Of a stretch of 64,000 nucleotides of DNA, positions 20,601-29,600 are shown in pieces. The position numbers and the translations under genes are program-made. The notes below the pieces were generated by a model. The model worked only from the letters and a program-made list of their open reading frames with translations, searched no databases and was not told the origin of the DNA. The number at the start of each line of letters is the position of its first letter. Positions within the stretch are counted from its first letter, which is position 1. Origin of the DNA: Cellvibrio mixtus subsp. mixtus J3-8. Its GTDB lineage: Bacteria; Pseudomonadota; Gammaproteobacteria; Pseudomonadales; Cellvibrionaceae. The stretch covers positions 1,235,631 to 1,299,630 of the forward strand of contig NZ_KN266207.1 of the NCBI RefSeq assembly GCF_000766945.1. The letters are read 5' to 3'.

Positions 20601-23600
20601 ATCCTGAACCGCCATCCCAACAAATTGATGTGCCTGTCGTTGATATTTTTTGCCAACGGGATACAGGGAAATGACCATCAGTATTGATAGTGACATTGTA
20701 AGAAGTTGCGCCGGTTACTGTGCTCCATTGGAAGCAAGGGCTGGCGCCACTAACATTGATAATTGAATTATCAACAGGTGAAACCAAGGCAGGCGAAGCA
20801 AGCGATGCAAACGGATTCGCCATCACCCGCACTGGTGCAGAAAAATCACTACAACCTTTCGCATTACAGGCTTGCAGACTGTACTCATAAACCATCGCAT
20901 TAAGCGGGGTCAGAATGTATGAACGAGTTGATAAATTGCTATAAACATTTACCTGTCCATTCGATTTTTCCCTTAAATTAAAATAATCAGTTTTTACCGC
21001 GCCCACCGGTGACCAATCCAGCGTAAAACTACCGATTGCCTGAATCGGAGCACTGGTAATTTGTGGAATAGCAGGCAATCCGGAAGCGCCTACAACAAAC
21101 GACTGAATTGCCGATGTGTAAGTATTTCCACCTGCACTGCCGGTGACCTGCCAATAATAAGTGCTGCCTTCAGAGAGTAGCTCTGGTACATCACTGGCAC
21201 TGTTCCAACCAAGTCCATTACCCCAACAAACCGAACGCTGTCCAATAGTTTTGGTCCATTTTTGCCCGCCAAGATTTGAGGATGTTGCCAGCGTAATTTG
21301 ATAGGAATTAATTCCTGTAGCACCCGGCCACTGGAAGCATGGTGCGTTCGCGAAATTTTCAATAATCGCACCATTGATTGGATACGCCGATAAATTACCA
21401 ACAACCGTAGAAATAGCACTGCTGGATGCTCGCGAGCTATTCGATATCGAACTACTCGCCATGGAACTGTTGCCTTGTACATTCACGTTCACTGCAACAG
21501 AAGTAGTTTTCAACAACGTATTGTCGAGCGCTACAGCATAAATTGTGTAACTACCACTGCTAGTTGGCGTCCAGTCCACACTGTATGGTGCAGTGAAATC
21601 ACGCTCACCAACCTGAACATTATTTACATAAAAGGTAACGTGCCCCACATTATTTTCCGGATCAGAAACGGAAGCGCTAATCGTAGCTGCCTGATCTTTT
21701 ACTAACTGTTGGTTTGTTACAGGTGAGCTGATAGAAATCACAGGCGCACCGGTCTGCGTAAATTCCATATAGCCAGTTGGGCTAATCAATGTGGTGCCAT
21801 TTTGCATACGATGCACTGCATGGATCGCATATTTACCGGCAGCAGTTGGAGTCCAGCCTTTCAAAAAGTTACTGCTCGGATATGGTGGTAAGCCCGATAA
21901 AAGAACACCATTTGCATAAAAATCAACAGCAGCAGCTTTACCATTCACATCAAGGCCACCGGAATAACCGGGACCAACAAGGTAAGCACCCAATACAACT
22001 TCTGCACCCAATCCATATTTTTCAGTGAACGATGTCTGCGGAGACATTAACGCCAGTTTCAATGCTTGCGAACTTGCTGCAGAACTATTCTGCGCAGCAC
22101 TTGTGTCACCACTAGCAGATTGATTATTGCCGGAGGCCTGGCTGTTTGCCGATGAACTGCTCGACGAAACTGCAACCAGATTTACTGATGTCAAATCGGA
22201 AAATACACTGCAATTAAATGTCACGCGATCACAAATTCGAGCGCGGTAATCATAGCCACCAATAGATTGTCCATTGATTGCAAATATCACAACACCAGAA
22301 GCATCTGATTGAACACTTACACCTGCAGGAGCAGCAAGTGTTTCCTCTGCGCCCGGCTCAACACTTACCCAGGGAGAATAAGACCATGAAGTAGCGTTAT
22401 TGGGTTTCGCAAAAATCTCAATGAGTGGATTTTCAGGCAAATTTTTCGCTGTCACACGCAATCGATAAGCAGAAGATAACCCATCAAAATATTGATCATT
22501 CGCAGCATTCAGTACAGCAACTAACGGTTCATTAATAGTCGCCAGGCTATTAGACGTACCTTGATTCAAATAACGAACATCGCGCTGCGCAGAAACACCA
22601 ACCACGCCTTTACTATCAACTACATGGGCTTTTAATCGATAAAGGCCGGTTGCAGGAGGCATCCAGGACAGTGAGTATGGCGCTGTAGTATCTGTGCCGA
22701 TCTCTTCATCATTTGCATAAAACACCACTTTGTTAATAGATGAACCGGTCATCGCATTTGCAGTGACTGATACGGGTATTAATTGCCCCTGGTAATAACT
22801 GATACCGGAATAAGCTGGCGCAGTGAGCAATGCACGTGGCGCAGTTGCTTGTGCAACTAACAACGTCGATGGAGGAGAAACAACCAACTCATTATTTTTC
22901 AATTTTGAAATGGCTGTCATTTCATAGGCAGCCGCCAGCGTTGGGCGCCAGGTTGTTGCATAACCACTGGCAGCACTCTCTGCGACATAAATATCCGACG
23001 CATAGAATTTTGCAACAGGGATACTGTTATCAGCTTCCTTCCATTGAGTATTGGTTTCGCCTTTCAATTGGGAAGACAAATAAACATCGGAGCCTAACGT
23101 ATAGAAATACGCAGGATAAGGTAATGCTTCGGTCATGTAGGGGTAACGATCACGAACCGGCAGTGGGATTTTATTTTCAACGGATGGAATACCGTAATTG
23201 GCCAGCATGGTTTTTGTTTTTGAAACCTTACCGGTTTTATCTTTCACCAACGCATAAATTTGATAAGCGCCCAACACGGTTGGTTTCCAATCAAAGCGCG
23301 GCGCAGTGGAACCATTAATCGAGGTACCATTACCAATAAAATTATCATTCGCGTAAAAACTGACGTTTTCAATTCCATCTTCATCACTGGCATCTACCGC
23401 GAAATTAAATGTCCAGTCTGCTGGATATGAATAACCATAACTGGTTGCTATCAAGCGCGCAGCGGGAGTACCGACAGGGCGATTGATCCATACTCCAGCT
23501 AATTTCGAATAGAGAATCGTTCCATCATTTAAATAAGCCATCGCACGAATAGCATACATACCTTGCGAGTCAGGTGTCCAATAGACAGGTACGCCGTCTG

Positions 23601-26600
23601 CAACACTCATTGCGAGCTTTTGATACAAGCGGGTTTCATCCCTAACACTATCGGTCCAGTAATCGTAAAAAACGACTTTCGGTGGCAAACCATCAGTGTC
23701 TTTCCAAATGGAACCATCAGCCGCTTTAACAACGGCAGAAAGAGGAATGCTTGCACCCGATTCATAATTAAGGACCGCACCTTCACCAGGCGCAGTCAGC
23801 TCCAATGAAACAGGTCGGGCAATCGCACTACTTGATGAAGAAACAGATTTAACACTCGATGAAGATTTAGCACTGGATGACGATGAACTGGTAGCAAGAC
23901 CAATCAACTCGGTGCTGAGCAAGCGTCCGGTTTGACCTGCAACAAGTGGTGCGGCATATCGTTTTACCAATTGTCCATTCACCGCCGGACTGAAAATTTT
24001 CAAGCCACTGGATTCGGTATATGCTTTAAGTGTAAGTTGATTATCCGCTTCACGCAGTGTTGCGCCTTGCAAATTTTTTTCTTCCAGCTTGCCAATAATA
24101 CCGGTATACGGCCAATCCTGACGCCAGCTGGTTTCGGTGCGTTTGCCTGTCAGTAAATCTTCTACCGTTGTTTTCTCAAATCCTAATAAACCACGCCCAC
24201 CTGCCTGGGTACGCAAACTGTTATAGAAATATTTTTTGTCCGATACCAACACATCACCAGCTGCTTGCTTCACTATTGTTTTGGTACGAATTGCAATCGG
24301 CATTGTATTAATGACTTGTGTTACCCGCGCGGTTTCAGCGTAGGGATTGGATAATCCTGCAAACGGATCATTAGCTTTGCGATAGTAAGATTTTTCATCG
24401 ACTTCTGTCGCCGTTAAGGAGTCAGTTGCAAATACACCTTTAATGCGATTGTATTCATAGTGATGAGAACCGTAGAAATCCTGACAAGCCATCGCAGGAT
24501 TTATACAGGTTTTGGTTTTAACTGTCGCAGGGCGAGCAAGGGTCTGGTATTCAATGGATTCAAATTTACGAATACCAGTTTTAATTCCTACAATTACATC
24601 ACGGGTGAATACACCATGATTATTATTGGTTGTAGATAATGCATTCGTGAAGCCATAAATTCTGATATAGGGCTTGCCAGCATTTTTTGCTGTTGGATCA
24701 TACTCGACAAAATCAACCCAGGCGTCACCATTAGCATCTGCCATCACAATCGGTGTATTTGTTGTAGTGCGCAACACCACAGGATCAAGATATTTGGATT
24801 GCATTGCGTTCCAATAACTTACGTAGTAGGTGTACTGGGTAACACCTGAGACTACATCTGACGTGGCAAAAATAAAATCGGCAGAACCATCCTGGTTAAT
24901 ATCGTGATACCAAACTTTGTAGGCCCTTGTAATGAGGGGATTATTCATTACCACTGGTGTAGTAAATGCATTGCCTTTACTTAAGGCGTAGGATGTCGGC
25001 GAGTTATTGATGAATCTATAGCTGACATCAGCAAGACCATCACCATTAATATCAGGTGTAGTTAAATCTTTAAGGTAGGTAGCGTCATACATGTTGCCAT
25101 TTTCATAATAGCTACCTGGCTGCGTTTTGGTATAAATATTCCCTTGCAAATTAAACTGTGTGCCATTCCAGCTATACCAATTTAATTTATAGTCAGTTTG
25201 GTTCGCTGAATTGGTATGCCACGACGTGTAAGTTACTAAATCTGATTTTCCATCGCCGTTAAAATCAGCTACCGCCATGTCAATATTGCCTGGCTGGCCG
25301 TATTCAGTTGGCAGTTCAACTCGTTCCGTAACAGTAGCAGCGGTGATATCACTAAACGTTGCTTTAACATTCTCCGTCCAATTAAAGTACCTCGCCATTT
25401 CTTTAGCGGCTTCTGCAGATGCAGTGGTATTTTTCTTTAATTTATTGACCCAAAAATCACGAGTTTGCGAATAACGCTTTATTTCACGGCCAATCAAGAG
25501 TTGGTAAATTAAACCATCACCATCAAAGTCACCATAAAAGTTATAGCGGTATCCTGAATACAAGGGCACGTAGTTTTGATCCAGATACCATTGGTATTTA
25601 CTTCTCGCCTGAGTGCTGCCATAACTTCTCAAATATTCAGACGTTACATATCCCCCTGTTAACAAATCAGAAACACCGTCGGCATTAATATCAGCAAAAC
25701 TGAACGGTTTTGTTTGCGTAACCTGAGTAGGGTCTCGCTCATCTGTTCTATAACTGGTTCTGTTATCTGAATCAATTGCAGGAACAGCGGGATCAAACGC
25801 TGTAAAAGTCATGGCCTTGGAAGAGTTTTGCTCTTCCAGAACAAGATCGGCAATACCATTACCGTTCAAGTCAACAAAATCTGCGCGAACAATACTGCTT
25901 AAGCCATAACCGTTTTGGGTCACATCTTGCAACCAACCGATGTTGATATCCTTCAACTCGGTAACGCCACTCGCGTTGACTTGCGTATTGCCCCAGGTAA
26001 ATTGGCTCGCCGAGAAACATTGATTTAAGGCTGCGCATTCATCAATACTTTGCAATCGATTGACATAACCCGCTAATCCACTGCTGGCTGCATAGTCTAA
26101 TTGATAACTGCGATACAATAATCCCGGTAACGTATAGGAATTAATTTGCGTTAATAATTTATTGGTCCGGAATTCATAACCTGCTACAAATTTTGCGATT
26201 GGATCTTCGCGATCTTTGTAAATAAATTCAATATAAGCACCAGGATTTGTTGTTGTATTTTTCTCCGGGAATGCGTAATTAATTTGCTTGATGCGCAATC
26301 CGTCAGCAGCAGTGTCTTCATACACGTATTCAATCGCATTATTAGCTGCATCTTTATACTGGGTTAATGCCCAGGTCATAGTCGCGCCGCCCTGCTCTTT
26401 TGCAGTAGCAGAACCGCCGAATATTAATGTTGCATTGTCTTGTGCGCGAGCTTCGAAATAATCCGGATTACCTGAAGTACCACCTTTAGCGGTATAAACA
26501 ACGCCGTTATCAATTTCAGTTTTATATTGGCTTTCAGCTTCGCCTTGTGTGCCTGCAATTAATATCAGGCGTTGCGTATCAATACAGAAACGATCTTCCG

Positions 26601-29600
26601 CAGTCCAGGTGATTACTTTATTCGCGTTATCACGAACCAATGTTTGTGGGCAGCGTTTGATTACGCTCAATCCACCTAATGAACCACCTTTACCTAATAA
26701 ACCATTCGGTGATTGGCTGTTGTAAATTGCAGAAATGTTTGGCTTAACACCACCGATTCCATTTGGAGCAGATATAGGCAAGCGATATACAGATGCGCCC
26801 ATGCGATCTATATCTAATTTGTATTCGGATGGCTCACCAATATCGGTATTTGCAGATGCTGATGAAGTATTCGCGGTTACATTATCGATTGCCTTGACAG
26901 AACTATTTTGCGCAGAAGCAGTAACGTTGCCAATTAAATTTCCTTGCTCAGCACCGCCGGCTTTCAGCTCGTAAGTTTTAGCAGTTACCTGTTCAATGCG
27001 GGGACTAAACACTTTTCCAGTTGGTGTGTTAGTTACGGCAAGATTTAATTGATTGGATTGTTCAGCAAGTAGTTTTCCAAATTTTGTATAGGTTGTTTGC
27101 GAAGTAACAATACCTGTGTATGGCCAGTCTTGACGCCATGAGGTCTCAACGCGGTTGCCACTAAGTTGATCATCGATTAGCGTTTTTTCAAATCCTAACA
27201 GCCCCCTTCCGCCTGCTTGATTTCGCATAATCCAAGAGTAATATTTTTTATCACTCACAACATTTGAATCTTGCAGCTTCTTGATTCTCGTTACAATCGG
27301 TAAAGGGGCAACGTGTTGAAAAACTCTGGCTTGACCAGCATGTAAGTTATTTAGCCCATTAAATGGTTCATTATTTTTAGTATAAAAATTGTCATTATCA
27401 ACACTGACAGCATCCAATGTATTTGGATTGAGCGCAACATCGACTTTTAATGGTTTATATTGCGACGCGCCCCAATGATCCTGACAATCAAAGGGCGTAT
27501 AAGTACTTCTGCTTGTACAAGAAAACTTTGATTGTTTGGCAGGCCTTAATAATGTTTGATATTCAATTGTTGTAATAGCACGAAGACCAGTTTTGATTTC
27601 TACGATAGAGTCTTGGGTTAACACTCCCGTGGAATTTTTATTTTGGGAAGATGGATCATTTGAATATCCATATATTTTCAAATACTCCTGAGAGGAACTT
27701 CTTGCAGCCTGATCATGCTCAATAATATCCAACCATTTATCGCCATTCATATCAGCAAACAAAAATGGTTGATTAACAGATAATCTAAGCAAAGAATCCG
27801 GTAAAAACCCTGATTCTTTTTCGCTCCAATACTTTACATAAATTTCATAATTTTTAGTTGTAGCATTATATTTATACCAGACAAAGTCTTTCGAGCCGTC
27901 AACATTAACATCAAAAAAAGCTGTACTTCGATAGTTTCTAGCATAGACCGACTCTGAATCAGATGAAAAAATATTAGTGAGTGGTTTAAATCCTTTGCCT
28001 GTATTAATAGCATACTTCCATGTTGTCGCATTTATTCTAAAAGCAACGTCCGACAAACCATCACCATTAATATCGGGAGCCTGCAGATCATACAAATTCA
28101 ATGCGTCGCTCATAAGATATCTATCGGTGTAATAGCGAGACAAATAATTTTTAGTCTCTTCGTATACATTCCCTTTAAATATTAAGGAGGTACCGTCTAT
28201 TGAGTACCAGTTGAGCTTTAGAGTTTGTTTATTTAATGTTGCATTTTCCCAAGCAGTATTGGCGACAATATCAATACGCCCATCTCCATCGAAATCACCT
28301 GTTGCCATATCAATTTCAGCAGGCTGTCCACTAGAAGTAGGAAATTGAAATGCCTCATCAGAGGGACGATTTTTAACGTCATTGAAACTTAAAGGAGTTG
28401 AGCTTATTTTTGAAAAATATTTATTCGATGTAATAGGCAATGTTGTATTTTTTGAAAAGCTACTAAAATTAACAGAAAGGCTGCTCCCATAAAAATCCTG
28501 CTGTAAAAAGCTAATTAAATCATCATAGCCATCACCGTTAAAATCAGCTGTTTTAACGAACTGAGCATAACCTAATCCCTGTGCCACCGATGCACTCCAC
28601 TCCTCCTTGTATGGGCGTCCAAACATTTGTCCTGACCAGTTTGTTCTACCATCAGAATAATATTGAGGAAGCCATAAATCAGCTCCACCATCTGCATTCG
28701 TATCACCAACTTCTACGCGAGGTTGGTTCCGGATCGACGACTCTGAAGACAATGCATATCTACGGGCAAGTCTATCTGCGTCAAACGGCAGCACACCCGT
28801 ATCAAATGCGGCAAAGATGTACCTTGCATTATCACTATTGGCTATTTCAGTCCAAACCAAATCATTTAATCCATTTCCATTAAGATCCACTGCTTCAAGT
28901 GCAGAATAATAATTGCTATCTATGCTATAGGTTTGATGTCCATGCTTTGCAACGCTTGATATTAGAGAAATACCAATATTTTTTATTTCTGTCTTTCCGT
29001 CAAAATCGGTGCGGGTATTACCCCATACAAACTGGTTCGTTGAAAAACATTGACTATGTGTCGTACACTCATCCACTCCCTGCCAACGGCTTACATAACC
29101 AGCCAAACCACTGCTAGTGGCATAATCCAATTGATAACTGCGATGCAATATTCCTGGCAAAGAATAGGAATTAATTTGTGTTAATAATTTATTGTTGCGG
29201 AACTCGTAGCCTGCAACATATTTGGAAATCGAATCATCACGATCTTTATAAATAAATTCGATGTATGCGCCTGGATTAACCGTGGTATTCGCTTCAGGGA
29301 ATGCATAATTAATTTGCTTGATACGCAAGCCATCGGCAGCAGTGCCTTCATATACATATTCAATCGCATTGTTAGCCGCATCTTTATACTGGGTTAAAGC
29401 CCAGGTCATAGTCGAGCCGCCCAGCTCTTTTGCTGTAGCAGAACCGCCAAATATTAATGTTGCATTGTCTTGTGCGCGGGCTTCGAAATAATCCGGATTA
29501 CCTGAAGTACCACCTTTCGCGGTGTAAACAACGCCGTTATCAATTTCAGTTTTATACTGGCTTTCTGCTTCACCTTGTGTGCCTGTAATTAATATCAGGC

